From the NCBI GenBank assembly GCA_036278735.1, contig DASUKM010000043.1, forward strand, positions 1-64,000: 64,000 nucleotides of DNA, in the 5' to 3' direction. Below, piece after piece: positions 15,866 through 23,729 of this stretch (positions are counted from its first letter, which is position 1; each line of letters begins with the position of its first letter). The notes below the pieces were generated by a model. The model did not search any database, was not told the DNA's origin, and worked only from the letters and a program-made list of their open reading frames with translations. The DNA comes from DASUKM01 sp036278735. GTDB taxonomy: Bacteria; Acidobacteriota; Vicinamibacteria; Vicinamibacterales; 2-12-FULL-66-21. The position numbers and the translations under genes are program-made.

Positions 15866-16072
15866 TCACGTGCCGCCGAAGCCGATCGTCACCTGCTCCC
15901 CGTCGACGATGACCGGGACGTCGCGGCGGCCGCCGGTGTACTGCAGCATGCGGGTGAGATCGGCGGCGCTCTTCTTGACGTTGACGTATTCGAACGGCAC
16001 CTGCCGCCGCGCGTAGTCGTCGCGCGCCGCTTGCGTGTATGGACACGTGTCCTTGCCGAAAATCAGTACCAT
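15866..16072 (-). CDS. UXX-star-like glutaredoxin-fold protein (cysteine form)
   Basis: A 68-residue thioredoxin-fold protein. KDTCPYTQAARDDY holds a single redox cysteine where related proteins of the UXX-star (seleno)protein group carry selenocysteine or cysteine. The rest, with YVNVKKSAADL and RRDVPVIVDGEQVTIGFGGT, matches that short glutaredoxin-like family. A role in thiol redox transfer is inferred. It is transcribed away from the metallo-hydrolase at 16123. The codon at the active site is a normal cysteine codon, so no recoding is needed. Confidence 0.8.
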   Translation of the reverse strand: MVLIFGKDTCPYTQAARDDYARRQVPFEYVNVKKSAADLTRMLQYTGGRRDVPVIVDGEQVTIGFGGT

Positions 16073-16110
16073 GCGCCCTCGCTGACGATCCTAACAGCCC
16101 GCGGGCGCTT

Positions 16111-16116
16111 CATACT
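16111..16116 (+). promoter_or_regulatory. -10 box (CATACT) of the second metallo-hydrolase
   Basis: CATACT ends six bases before the GTG at 16123, matching the leaderless spacing of other genes in this window. Confidence 0.35.
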
Positions 16117-16122
16117 GGCCAC

Positions 16123-16896
16123 GTGGCGATTCATCGGCTTCTGGCGGGCAACCCGTCCGAATGGACGGGGCCGACGGGCACCAATACCTGGCTGGTCGAC
16201 GGACGCGAACCGGCGCTCGTCGACGCCGGCGTGGGGCGCTCCGAGCACATCGCGGCGATCGCCGCGGCGCTGGGCGGGGCGACGCTCGCGCGCGTGCTCG
16301 TGACGCACGGGCATCGCGACCACGTCGATGGCGTTCCCGCCATCCGGGCGCGATGGCCCGACGTCGAGGTGCGGCCGTCGGCGGGCCCGCTCGCCGACGG
16401 GGAGATGATCCCGGCGGGCGATGGCGCCGTGCGCGCCGTCCACACGCCCGGCCACGCGCCGGATCACTGGTGCTTCTTCGATGAATCGACAGGCGACCTG
16501 TTCTGCGGCGATCTCGTGCGCGCCGGCGGCACCGTCGTGATTCCCGCGCGCCAGGGAGGCAGCCTGCGCGAGTATCTCGACTCCCTGCGCCGTGTGCGGG
16601 CGCTGTCTCCTCGACGGCTGCTGCCGGGCCACGGCCCGATCGTCGAGCGCCCCGAGGCGATCATCGACGAGTACCTCGCGCACCGCGAACAGCGCGAACG
16701 GGAAATCGCCGCGGCGCTCGAGCGCGGCGCCACGACGGTGAGCGAGATGGTCGAGAAGATTTACGCCGGGCTGCCGGCCGGCTTGCGAGTCGCCGCGGAA
16801 GACAGCGTGCTCGCGCACCTGATCAAGCTGCGCGAGGAAGGGCGGGCGATCGCGGACGGCTCACGCTGGCTGCCAGCCGGGAGGCACATCGGGTGA
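16123..16896 (+). CDS. MBL-fold hydrolase with C-terminal winged helix (LACTB2-like)
   Basis: A 257-residue metallo-beta-lactamase-fold protein. Ligands are THGHRDHVDG, HTPGHAPDHW, FCGDLV and LLPGHGP; residues from about 185 on (EYLAHREQRE to the end) form the helical/winged-helix tail seen in LACTB2-type proteins. Relatives include endoribonucleases and thioesterases, so the activity is open. GTG 16123 is chosen because the fold begins right after it and a -10 box sits six bases upstream. Its last 36 bases overlap the 3' end of the convergent regulator gene. Confidence 0.85.
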   Translation: MAIHRLLAGNPSEWTGPTGTNTWLVDGREPALVDAGVGRSEHIAAIAAALGGATLARVLVTHGHRDHVDGVPAIRARWPDVEVRPSAGPLADGEMIPAGDGAVRAVHTPGHAPDHWCFFDESTGDLFCGDLVRAGGTVVIPARQGGSLREYLDSLRRVRALSPRRLLPGHGPIVERPEAIIDEYLAHREQREREIAAALERGATTVSEMVEKIYAGLPAGLRVAAEDSVLAHLIKLREEGRAIADGSRWLPAGRHIG

Positions 16897-17259
16897 CCGT
16901 TCGGGCCGGCGCGAGGCTTTCGGCAGCGCGTCGCGCACCACGTGTTCCAGCTCCTCGAGGTACGCGGTAAATCGCGCGCGCCCATCGGCGGTGAGGCGAT
17001 ACAGCGTCTGCGGACGGCCGCCCTCCGAGCCCCGCCACGCATCGACGAGCCCGGCCTCCTGCAGCACGTCGAGATGACGGCTCAAGTTGCCGTCGGTCAG
17101 CAGGCAGAGCCGCTTCAACTCGGTGAACACCGCCCCTTCCGGACGCGTGACGAGCGACGTCATGATCCCGAGGCGCGCTTTCTCGTGGAGCACGCGGTCG
17201 AGCCCTTCGTACGCGTAGCGCCCCGCGTCCGCTTCGTCTGCCTTTCTGCGTCGGGTCAT
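16861..17259 (-). CDS. Winged-helix transcriptional regulator
   Basis: A 132-residue DNA-binding protein of the ArsR/MarR-like winged-helix group that lacks a ligand domain. The helix-turn-helix lies around LKRLCLLTDGNLSRHLDVLQ, followed by a wing (GSEGGRPQTLYRLT) and a C-terminal helix. The N-terminus is basic (MTRRRKADE). It overlaps the stop of the membrane protein gene by four bases (ATGA), so the two form one operon in which the regulator comes second. Such regulator/membrane-protein pairs are often autoregulated; that is inference here. Confidence 0.85.
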   Translation of the reverse strand: MTRRRKADEADAGRYAYEGLDRVLHEKARLGIMTSLVTRPEGAVFTELKRLCLLTDGNLSRHLDVLQEAGLVDAWRGSEGGRPQTLYRLTADGRARFTAYLEELEHVVRDALPKASRRPERSPDVPPGWQPA

Positions 17260-17852
17260 ATTCTCTCCAGGTCGCGCCACAGCACCGCCGCGGCAAACAA
17301 TTGCCCCACGCCGAACGTGCCGCCAATCCACCAGCCGGTCCCCGCGCCGGCCGGGGGGGCCAGCCACAGCAGCGCGGCCCCGGCGGCGGCGTAGAACATC
17401 GCCACCCAGCCGGCCGCGCGCGGCAGGTACGGACGCGACGCGAAAATCCCGACGCCGAAGCAGAGCGCCCACACGCCCGGCAGCAGGGGCACGAGACGGC
17501 CGTCGAGGCGCGCCGCCGCGGCGCCGATCAGTGCGCCGGCCGCCAGGCTTGGCAGCAGTTGCCCCACCACCTGCCGGGTCCGCCGCCGCGCGGCCGGGTC
17601 GTCGTCGACGACGTAGTGGTGGAGGATTTCGATGCCGCCGACGAGTCCGGCGCAGGCGGCAATCGTCATCCAGTACACGGTGAAGGCGAGCGGATCCCCC
17701 GCGGCGAGCCCGTGCGGCTGCAGCGCGGCCGCCGTGAGGCCGATCAGCCCCGACGCCGCGACCGGCACCGGCCGGTAGCCCCGGTAGACCTCGGCCTTCG
17801 CAATCTGCTGGTGGATTTCGGCGATCTGCTCCAGCGCGCGGGAGACGTCCAC
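17256..17852 (-). CDS. Multi-pass membrane protein paired with a winged-helix regulator
   Basis: A 198-residue integral membrane protein of unknown function. After a short helical N-terminus (VSRALEQIAEIHQQIAKA), about six hydrophobic segments follow, for example VPVAASGLIGLTAAAL, MTIAACAGLVGGIEIL, LPSLAAGALIGAAAA and WVAMFYAAAGAALLWLAPP. The start is a GTG at 17852. It is first in the operon with the winged-helix gene and diverges from coaA. Nothing in the sequence reveals a ligand or transport substrate. Confidence 0.7.
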   Translation of the reverse strand: MDVSRALEQIAEIHQQIAKAEVYRGYRPVPVAASGLIGLTAAALQPHGLAAGDPLAFTVYWMTIAACAGLVGGIEILHHYVVDDDPAARRRTRQVVGQLLPSLAAGALIGAAAARLDGRLVPLLPGVWALCFGVGIFASRPYLPRAAGWVAMFYAAAGAALLWLAPPAGAGTGWWIGGTFGVGQLFAAAVLWRDLERI

Positions 17853-17890
17853 GTCTATACTTTGCCGTGTAAAGAACCGCCGTGTCAACT

Positions 17891-17896
17891 TATACT
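17891..17896 (+). promoter_or_regulatory. -10 box (TATACT) of coaA
   Basis: TATACT ends seven bases before the ATG at 17904, with no Shine-Dalgarno between. A leaderless transcript is likely. Confidence 0.45.
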
Positions 17897-17903
17897 GCGC
17901 TCG

Positions 17904-18842
17904 ATGATCGACCAGCCGGCGTCGCTGTCGCGCTACGAGCAGTTCAGCCGCGACCAGTGGTCCCGGCTGCGCGCCGCCACGCCGCTGACGCTGTCGGAAT
18001 CGGACCTCGCCGCGCTGCACGGCATCAACGAGCGCGTGTCGCTCGACGAGGTGGTCGACATCTACCTGCCGCTCTCGCGTCTGCTCAACCTGCACGTCGC
18101 CGCGACGCAGGGGCTGCACGCCGCCACCGACGCGTTCCTCGGCCGCGGCGCGCCGCATCCGCCGTACGTCTTCGGCATCGCCGGCAGCGTGGCGGTGGGG
18201 AAGAGCACGACGGCGCGCGTGCTGCAGGCGCTGCTCGCGCGATGGCCGAACCATCCGCGCGTGGATCTGGTCACCACCGACGGGTTCCTCTTTTCGAACG
18301 CCGTGCTCGAAGCGCGCGGCCTGATGCTGCGCAAGGGATTTCCCGAGAGCTACGACGTCCGCCGGCTCGTGCAGTTCGTCGCCGACGTCAAGGCTGGTCT
18401 GCCGGAGGTCACCGCGCCCGTCTACTCCCACACCCGCTACGACATCGTCGCGGGGGAGCTGCAGGTCGTGCGGCAGCCCGACATCCTGATCCTCGAAGGG
18501 TTGAACGTGCTGCAGGCCGGCGGCGCGCCGCAGCGGATGTTCGTGTCCGACTTCTTCGACTTCTCCGTGTACGTCGATGCCGCCGAGCCCGACATCGAGC
18601 AGTGGTACATCGACAGGTTCCTCCGGCTGCGCGAAACGGTGTTTCGCGATCCCGAGTCGTACTTCCATCACTACGCGGGACTGACCGAGGAACAGGCGCG
18701 CGCCGTGGCGCACCGCATCTGGACGACGATCAATCAGGTGAACCTGCGCGAGAACATCCAGCCGAGCCGCGGCCGCGCGCACCTGATCCTCGCCAAGGCG
18801 GCGGATCACCTGATCGAGAGCGTCAGTCTCCGGACGCTCTGA
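17904..18842 (+). CDS. coaA: Type I pantothenate kinase
   Basis: Phosphorylates pantothenate, the first and usually rate-setting step of coenzyme A synthesis. At 312 residues it has the normal CoaA length. The Walker A segment is GIAGSVAVGKSTTARVL, DLVTTDGFLFSNAVL is the family's substrate loop, and the C-terminal half (PDILILEGLNVLQ, YIDRFLRLRETVF) is typical. The N-terminal YEQFSRDQW also matches. The ATG is supported by a TATACT box seven bases upstream. It stands alone, divergent from the regulator operon. Confidence 0.95.
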   Translation: MIDQPASLSRYEQFSRDQWSRLRAATPLTLSESDLAALHGINERVSLDEVVDIYLPLSRLLNLHVAATQGLHAATDAFLGRGAPHPPYVFGIAGSVAVGKSTTARVLQALLARWPNHPRVDLVTTDGFLFSNAVLEARGLMLRKGFPESYDVRRLVQFVADVKAGLPEVTAPVYSHTRYDIVAGELQVVRQPDILILEGLNVLQAGGAPQRMFVSDFFDFSVYVDAAEPDIEQWYIDRFLRLRETVFRDPESYFHHYAGLTEEQARAVAHRIWTTINQVNLRENIQPSRGRAHLILAKAADHLIESVSLRTL

Positions 18843-18856
18843 GGGCGGGTTCCTGA

Positions 18857-18862
18857 TACGAT
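18857..18862 (+). promoter_or_regulatory. -10 box (TACGAT) of the rhodanese gene
   Basis: TACGAT ends seven bases before the ATG at 18870, giving a predicted leaderless mRNA for the rhodanese/M20 pair. Confidence 0.4.
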
Positions 18863-18869
18863 CGCCGGG

Positions 18870-19697
18870 ATGAAGGGTTATACGAATCCGCAGCTGCTGG
18901 TCGCGCCGCGGGAGCTGGCCGAGGCGCTGCTCGCGCATCGGACGCCGCTCGTGATCGACATGCGTCCGCCGGAGGCGTTCGCGGAAGGGCACATTCCCGG
19001 GGCCGTCCACCTCGACCTCTGGGGCGTGAGTCTGATTGACACCGACCCGGCGCCGCTGCGCGCGTTCATGTGGATGATCGATCACCTGCTGAACCTGCGC
19101 GGCGTCGACGCGCACACGCCGATTGTCGTGTACGACGACCAGTCGGGGATGCGCGCCGCGCGCGCGTTCTGGTTCCTCGAGTACTTCGGACATCCGGACG
19201 TCCGGATGCTCGACGGCGGCTTCGGCGCGTGGCAGCGCGCGCAGCTGCCCGTCACGCGCGACGCGCAGCCCCCCGTCAAGAGCACGTGGACCGGATCGCC
19301 GCGAGCCGATCGCCTCGCGACGTGGCGCGACGTCAAGGAGCGGCTCGGGCGCCCCGACACCGTCATCGTCGACACGCGCAGCGACGGCGAGTACACCGGC
19401 GCGACGGTGCGGGCGAAGCGCGGCGGCGCGATTCCGGGCGCCGTCCACGTCGAGTGGACGCGCAACCTGGCGCCGAACGGCGAGTTCAAGCCGGCCGGCG
19501 AGCTGCGCGAGATGTACGAGCAGGCGGGCGTGACGCCTGACAAGGAAGTCGTCACCTACTGCCAGGGGGGCTACCGCGCCGCACACTCGTACGTCGCGCT
19601 GCGCCTGCTCGGCTACCCGCGCGTGCGGAACTACACCGGGTCCTGGAAGGAATGGGGGGACCGCGAGGAGCTGCCGGTCCAGGTCAACGCTCAATGA
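18870..19697 (+). CDS. Two-domain sulfurtransferase (rhodanese / mercaptopyruvate sulfurtransferase)
   Basis: A 275-residue protein with two rhodanese domains. The N-terminal one (VIDMRPPEAFAEGHIPGAVH) lacks the active cysteine; the C-terminal one carries the catalytic loop CQGGYRAAH. Thiosulfate or 3-mercaptopyruvate is the likely sulfur donor; the loop alone does not settle which. There is no signal peptide, so it is cytoplasmic. Its stop overlaps the ATG of the M20 peptidase (ATGA), so the two are translated from one message. Confidence 0.92.
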   Translation: MKGYTNPQLLVAPRELAEALLAHRTPLVIDMRPPEAFAEGHIPGAVHLDLWGVSLIDTDPAPLRAFMWMIDHLLNLRGVDAHTPIVVYDDQSGMRAARAFWFLEYFGHPDVRMLDGGFGAWQRAQLPVTRDAQPPVKSTWTGSPRADRLATWRDVKERLGRPDTVIVDTRSDGEYTGATVRAKRGGAIPGAVHVEWTRNLAPNGEFKPAGELREMYEQAGVTPDKEVVTYCQGGYRAAHSYVALRLLGYPRVRNYTGSWKEWGDREELPVQVNAQ

Positions 19698-21064
19698 ACA
19701 ACGTCATCGATTTCATCAACACCAGCCGCGACCGCTACGTCGACGAGCTGAAGCACTATCTCGCGATCCCGAGCATCAGCGCGCTCCCGCAGCACGCGGC
19801 GGACGTCAAGCGCTGCGCCGAGTGGACGGCGGCGGAGATGCGGCGCATCGGCCTGCAGAACGTCCGGCTCGTGGACACGCCCGGCTTTCCCGTCGTCTAT
19901 GGCGACTGGCTCGGGGCGGAAGGGGCGCCCACGATCCTGTTCTACGGCCACTACGACGTGCAGCCGGTGGATCCGCTCGACCTGTGGGACTCGCCGCCGT
20001 TCGACGCCACGATTCGTGACGGCGAGATCTACGCCCGCGGCGCGGCCGACGACAAGGGGCAGGTCTTCATGCACTTCAAGGCGATCGAAGCCCACTTGAA
20101 GCAGAACGGCCGCCTGCCGTGCAACATCAAGGTGATTCTCGAGGGGGAAGAGGAAGTCGGGTCGGCCAACCTCGATCACTTCGTCAAGGCGCACGCCGGC
20201 GAGCTCGGCGCCAGCGTCGTCGTCATCTCCGACTCGCCGATGTTCGACCGCGGCATCCCGTCGATCTGCTACGGGCTGCGCGGGCTGGTGTATTGCCAGA
20301 TCGACGTGCGCGGGACGAAGAGCGATCTGCATTCAGGATCGTTTGGCGGCGCGGTCGCGAATCCCGCGTTCCAGATCGCGGCCATGCTGGCGCAGATGAA
20401 GGATCGCAGCGGCCGCGTGAAGATTCCCGGCTTCTACGACGAGGTGCGCGAACTCCGCCAGGAGGAGCGCGACGAGTGGCGCAAGCTGCCGTTCAACGAG
20501 AAGCGCTACGCGAAGGATCTGGGAGCGCCGAAGCTGTGGGGCGAGACCGGCTACAGCACGCTCGAGCGCGTCTGGGCGCGGCCCACCTTCGAGGTCAACG
20601 GCCTGCTGTCCGGCTTCACGGGCGAAGGGGCGAAGACGGTGATCCCCGCCGTCGCGATGGCCAAGGTGAGCATGCGCCTCGTGCCGGATCAGGACCCCGA
20701 CACGATCGCGCGGCGCTTCGAAGAGTACGTCAAGAAGGTGGCGCCGAAGAGCGTCGAGGTGAAGGTGACCCGCATGCACGGCGGCAAGCCGTGGATGACG
20801 GCGTTCGACAACCAGTACGTGCAGGCCGCCGGCCGCGCGATTCAGAAGGGGTTCGGCAAGGAGCCGGTGTTCAACCGCGAAGGGGGATCGATTCCGGTCG
20901 TCGCGACGTTCCAGGAGATCCTCGGCCTCCCGTCCGTCCTCTTCGGCATCGGCCTCCCCGACGAAAACGCGCACGCGCCGAACGAGAAGCTCGATCTCGC
21001 CAACTTCCACGGCGGCATCATCGCGTCCGCCTTCCTGTACGACGAAATCGCGCACGCTGGGTAA
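19694..21064 (+). CDS. M20-family dipeptidase
   Basis: A 456-residue metallopeptidase of the M20/M25/M40 family with a catalytic domain interrupted by a dimerisation lid. Metal ligands appear in YGHYDVQPVD, RGAADDKGQ, the EGEEEVGS catalytic glutamate pair, and DSPMF. Members cleave di- and tripeptides such as carnosine-like dipeptides, or N-acyl amino acids. The ATG overlaps the rhodanese stop. It has no signal peptide. The 3' end runs directly into an intergenic region loaded with REP-like hairpins. Confidence 0.92.
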   Translation: MNNVIDFINTSRDRYVDELKHYLAIPSISALPQHAADVKRCAEWTAAEMRRIGLQNVRLVDTPGFPVVYGDWLGAEGAPTILFYGHYDVQPVDPLDLWDSPPFDATIRDGEIYARGAADDKGQVFMHFKAIEAHLKQNGRLPCNIKVILEGEEEVGSANLDHFVKAHAGELGASVVVISDSPMFDRGIPSICYGLRGLVYCQIDVRGTKSDLHSGSFGGAVANPAFQIAAMLAQMKDRSGRVKIPGFYDEVRELRQEERDEWRKLPFNEKRYAKDLGAPKLWGETGYSTLERVWARPTFEVNGLLSGFTGEGAKTVIPAVAMAKVSMRLVPDQDPDTIARRFEEYVKKVAPKSVEVKVTRMHGGKPWMTAFDNQYVQAAGRAIQKGFGKEPVFNREGGSIPVVATFQEILGLPSVLFGIGLPDENAHAPNEKLDLANFHGGIIASAFLYDEIAHAG

Positions 21065-21081
21065 GCGCGCACGTCCTGTGG

Positions 21082-21102
21082 GTCAGGCCTTTATGGCCTG
21101 AC
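21082..21102. repeat. REP-like hairpin
   Basis: Arms GTCAGGCC and GGCCTGAC flank TTTAT. It sits 17 bases after the M20 stop and belongs to a family of GTCAGSCC palindromes also at 21321, 43274, 49158 and 50308. Confidence 0.8.
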
Positions 21103-21164
21103 CTAGTGTCAGCCCCTGTGGGCCAGGCCTTTGTGTCCTGATTGGCACAGGCCGCTGGTGCTTC

Positions 21165-21332
21165 CGGAACGCGACGGGCGGGCGCCTGTGGCAGGGCAGC
21201 TACGACGATCACGTGGTGCGCGAGGAGGAAGGGATAGACGCGGTGATGTTCACGCAGAGCCGCGAGGGCATCCTGGCTTTCATCGCTGGAGCCGGTGACT
21301 GGAAACCTGCCCACGGCGTCGTCAGCCCATAA
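21165..21332 (+). pseudogene. Remnant of a REP-associated tyrosine transposase (RAYT, IS200-like)
   Basis: An open stretch of 55 codons without a start. It contains GGRLWQGSYDDHVVREEE, which resembles the C-terminal WQ-x-YYDHV-R-E segment shared by RAYT proteins, the single-copy TnpA-like transposases that act on REP palindromes. The upstream catalytic HUH part is missing, and the residues after the motif diverge. Its stop codon lies inside a REP-like hairpin, and another hairpin lies 60 bases upstream, as expected for a decayed RAYT locus. Confidence 0.5.
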
Positions 21333-21341
21333 AGGGCTGAC
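21321..21341. repeat. REP-like hairpin
   Basis: Arms GTCAGCCC and GGGCTGAC flank ATAAA. It overlaps the end of the RAYT remnant and is the inverse orientation of the copies at 49158 and 50308. Confidence 0.8.
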
Positions 21342-21360
21342 CCACAGATCTCTCTGAGTC

Positions 21361-21447
21361 CGCGACCCGGAACCTCGAACCCCGAACCGACCCGGAACCC
21401 CGAACTCGAACCCGACCCTGAACCCGGACCCCTGACCCCTGAACCCA
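21361..21447. repeat. GAACCC-type heptamer tract
   Basis: The longest of four such tracts, about 87 bases of GGAACCC, CGAACCC, TGAACCC and GACCCC units. Nothing else is seen between the RAYT remnant and the lipoprotein gene. Confidence 0.75.
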
Positions 21448-21511
21448 CATTCCGCTTGACCTCCGGCGCGGCCGGCCCGTACGATCCGTCCGTCCCCCAG
21501 CCAAACGCCGA

Positions 21512-22150
21512 ATGATGCGATTGCGCCGTCTGCCCGTCTGTCTTGTCTGCAGCGCGGCCCTCCTGTCCTTCGCCTGCTCCAGTCCCGAGCAGGCCCGCCT
21601 GAAGCAGACGACGGTCCCGACCTACGACAAGACCACCGGCAAGCTCACGCAGCTCACCTACGACCGCGACAAGGACGGCATCGTCGATACGTGGACCGAC
21701 ATGGACGGCACCAAACCGCTCCGGTCGCGCGTCGATACCGACGGCGACGGCCGTATCGATCGCTGGGAGTACTACGACGACAAGGGAGCGATCGCGAAGG
21801 TTGGCTTCTCGCGCAAGAAGGACGGCAAGGAGGACGCCTGGGCCTTCTCCGGCCCCGACGGCAAGCTGCAGCGAATCGAGATCTCGTCGACCGGCGACCC
21901 GAAGAAAATCGACCGGCGGGAATACTACGACGCGAGCGGCCTCGCGCGCGCCGAGGACGACACCAACGGCGACGGCAAGCCGGACAAGTGGGAAACCTAC
22001 GACGCCGGCGCGCTGGCGACCGCCGCCTTCGACGAGAACGGCGACGGCAGCCCCGACCGCCGGCTGACCTACACGGCTGGCCGGCTCTCGCTGATCGAAT
22101 CGGCCCCCGACGCCTCCGGCCGCTTCAGCAAGCGGGTGATGGTGAAGTGA
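21512..22150 (+). CDS. Lipoprotein with EF-hand-like calcium-loop repeats
   Basis: A 212-residue lipoprotein of unknown function. The signal MMRLRRLPVCLVCSAALLSF precedes an SFAC lipobox. The mature region carries repeated acidic loops of the DxDxDG type: DRDKDGIVD, DTDGDGRID, DTNGDGKPD and DENGDGSPD, each followed by an aromatic strand (DTWTD, DRWEYYD, DKWETYD). Such loops bind calcium in dockerin- and thrombospondin-type-3-like repeats. It overlaps the start of the regulator gene by four bases, so the two are co-translated. Confidence 0.8.
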   Translation: MMRLRRLPVCLVCSAALLSFACSSPEQARLKQTTVPTYDKTTGKLTQLTYDRDKDGIVDTWTDMDGTKPLRSRVDTDGDGRIDRWEYYDDKGAIAKVGFSRKKDGKEDAWAFSGPDGKLQRIEISSTGDPKKIDRREYYDASGLARAEDDTNGDGKPDKWETYDAGALATAAFDENGDGSPDRRLTYTAGRLSLIESAPDASGRFSKRVMVK

Positions 22151-23490
22151 CGCCTGCGCCCCCGGCGCCCCGTCCCGCCCGCCTGATTCTGCTCGTCGCG
22201 CCCGACACGCCGGAGCGCACCGAGATAGCCGCCACCCTGATGCAGGGAGGGCACGTCGTGTCGCTCCAGGAGCTCGCGGCCGTCGACCCCACCGCGATCC
22301 CCGCCGCGACGACGCAGGCGGTCGTCGTGGATCTGGCGGGCGGCCCGGACGCGCTGAAGTTCCTGCGGCGCTATGTCGGCACCACCGACCGCGTCCCCGT
22401 TGTCTGCATCGCGGATCGGCGCCAGATGGATGCCTCTGGCGAGGCCCTCCGGCTCGGCGCCGTCGACATCGTCGCGCGGCCGGTCCGGGCCGGCGACGTG
22501 ACCGCCGCGATCGCCAACGCCCGGGAGTTCGCCGAAACGGTCGGGCAGCCGCAGTTGCCGACGCCGGCGATCGAGCTGCCGGCCGACAGCGTGTTCGGCG
22601 CGTCTCCCGCGATCCGTGAGGTGCTCGCGACGATCCGGCGCATCGCCCCCAGCCGCTGCTCGGTGCTCGTGGTCGGCGAGCGGGGCACGGGGCGCGAGAT
22701 GGTGGCCCGGGCGATCCACGTGCAGGGCCGGCGGCGCGATCGGCCGTTCCTGAAGATCGAGTGCGCCACGCCGGCCCCCGCAGACCTGGAACAACTGCTC
22801 GAGGCGCGGATCGAGCACGGATCGACGGTCTATCTGCAGGACGTGCACGAACTCGCGCCCGCCGTCCAGCAGCGGCTGGTGCACCTGATCCGCCATGCGC
22901 CCGCGCAGGAGGTCCACGCCGAGACCGACGGGCCGGAAGTGCGGTACATCGGGACGGTGACCCCCGGCAGCGGGACGGCGGCGAGCGACACCTATCGCGA
23001 GTTGATCGAGCGCCTCGGCGTCGTGTCGGTCGAGCTGCCGCCGCTGCGCCAGCGGACGGAAGACATCCCGCTGCTGGCCATGCACTTCCTCAAGGAAGCC
23101 TCCCGGCACCACGGGGTCCCCCCGAAGACGTTCGCCCGGAGCGCCCTTACGCTCCTGTCAGCGCTCCCGTGGCGGGGGAACGCCGGGGAACTGCGCGCGC
23201 TGGCCGAACGGCTCGCGATCCTGGTGCCGCGCGGGGTGATCCTGCTCGAAGACGTGCTGGCCAACGTCCGCCTGGACGGGGCGGAGGCGATGGGGGAATC
23301 GCGCGGCACGCTGAGGGACGCCCGCGAGCGGTTCGAGCGCGAATACGTCGCCGCCGTCCTGCAGCAGCACCGCGGCCGGGTCGGGGCCGCCGCCCGCACG
23401 CTCGGGATCGAGCGCACCAACCTCTATCGCAAGATCAAGCAGCTCAAAATCGTCTGGGCGGCGGACCGCACACACCTCACAAAATCCTGA
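22147..23490 (+). CDS. Enhancer-binding-protein homologue lacking GAFTGA (REC-AAA+-FIS)
   Basis: A 447-residue regulator built like an NtrC-family protein: receiver-like domain (10-130), AAA+ module (150-380) and a FIS-type helix-turn-helix at the C-terminus (GRVGAAARTLGIERTNLYRK). Several key parts are lost. Walker A is GERGTGRE (177-184), with Arg for Lys. The stretch that normally holds the sigma-54-contacting GAFTGA loop is deleted between IECATPAP and LEARIEHG. Walker B reads VYLQD (228-232) instead of LFLDE. It probably binds DNA but cannot remodel sigma-54 polymerase alone. The start is GTG, overlapping the lipoprotein stop. Confidence 0.85.
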   Translation: MTPAPPAPRPARLILLVAPDTPERTEIAATLMQGGHVVSLQELAAVDPTAIPAATTQAVVVDLAGGPDALKFLRRYVGTTDRVPVVCIADRRQMDASGEALRLGAVDIVARPVRAGDVTAAIANAREFAETVGQPQLPTPAIELPADSVFGASPAIREVLATIRRIAPSRCSVLVVGERGTGREMVARAIHVQGRRRDRPFLKIECATPAPADLEQLLEARIEHGSTVYLQDVHELAPAVQQRLVHLIRHAPAQEVHAETDGPEVRYIGTVTPGSGTAASDTYRELIERLGVVSVELPPLRQRTEDIPLLAMHFLKEASRHHGVPPKTFARSALTLLSALPWRGNAGELRALAERLAILVPRGVILLEDVLANVRLDGAEAMGESRGTLRDARERFEREYVAAVLQQHRGRVGAAARTLGIERTNLYRKIKQLKIVWAADRTHLTKS

Positions 23491-23729
23491 CTTTCGCGTA
23501 CTAAAGTCATCTGACTGGGCGACTAATTTCACGCTTGTAAGTGTTTATAGTATCTCGAGCGCGGCTAGACGTTGCGTACACGATACTGATTTGGCGCTTT
23601 TCTGGCCCTCGAAGTATTGACGAGCTTCGGTAGGATGCGCGATAACAGGGGCTCGGCGTTCGAGCACGGCCATTGTTCTACCGTATGGCAGAGTTTTTGG
23701 TAAGTGCCTGAGGTACAGGAGAGTTTCGA
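23491..23729. other. Intergenic region upstream of the polysaccharide locus
   Basis: About 240 bases of AT-richer DNA between the regulator and the small secreted protein. It holds no ORF I can support, but includes the candidate sigma-54 element at 23686-23701 and an AGGAGA Shine-Dalgarno at 23717-23722. Confidence 0.6.
23686..23701 (+). promoter_or_regulatory. Candidate sigma-54 (RpoN) promoter
   Basis: TGGCAGAGTTTTTGGT resembles the consensus TGGCACG-N4-TTGCW: the -24 TGGCA is exact, and TTGG stands at -12 with the correct 10-base offset between GG and the -12 G. Predicted start is near 23712, before the AGGAGA and the ATG at 23730. The mismatch at the -12 C weakens the call. Confidence 0.45.
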
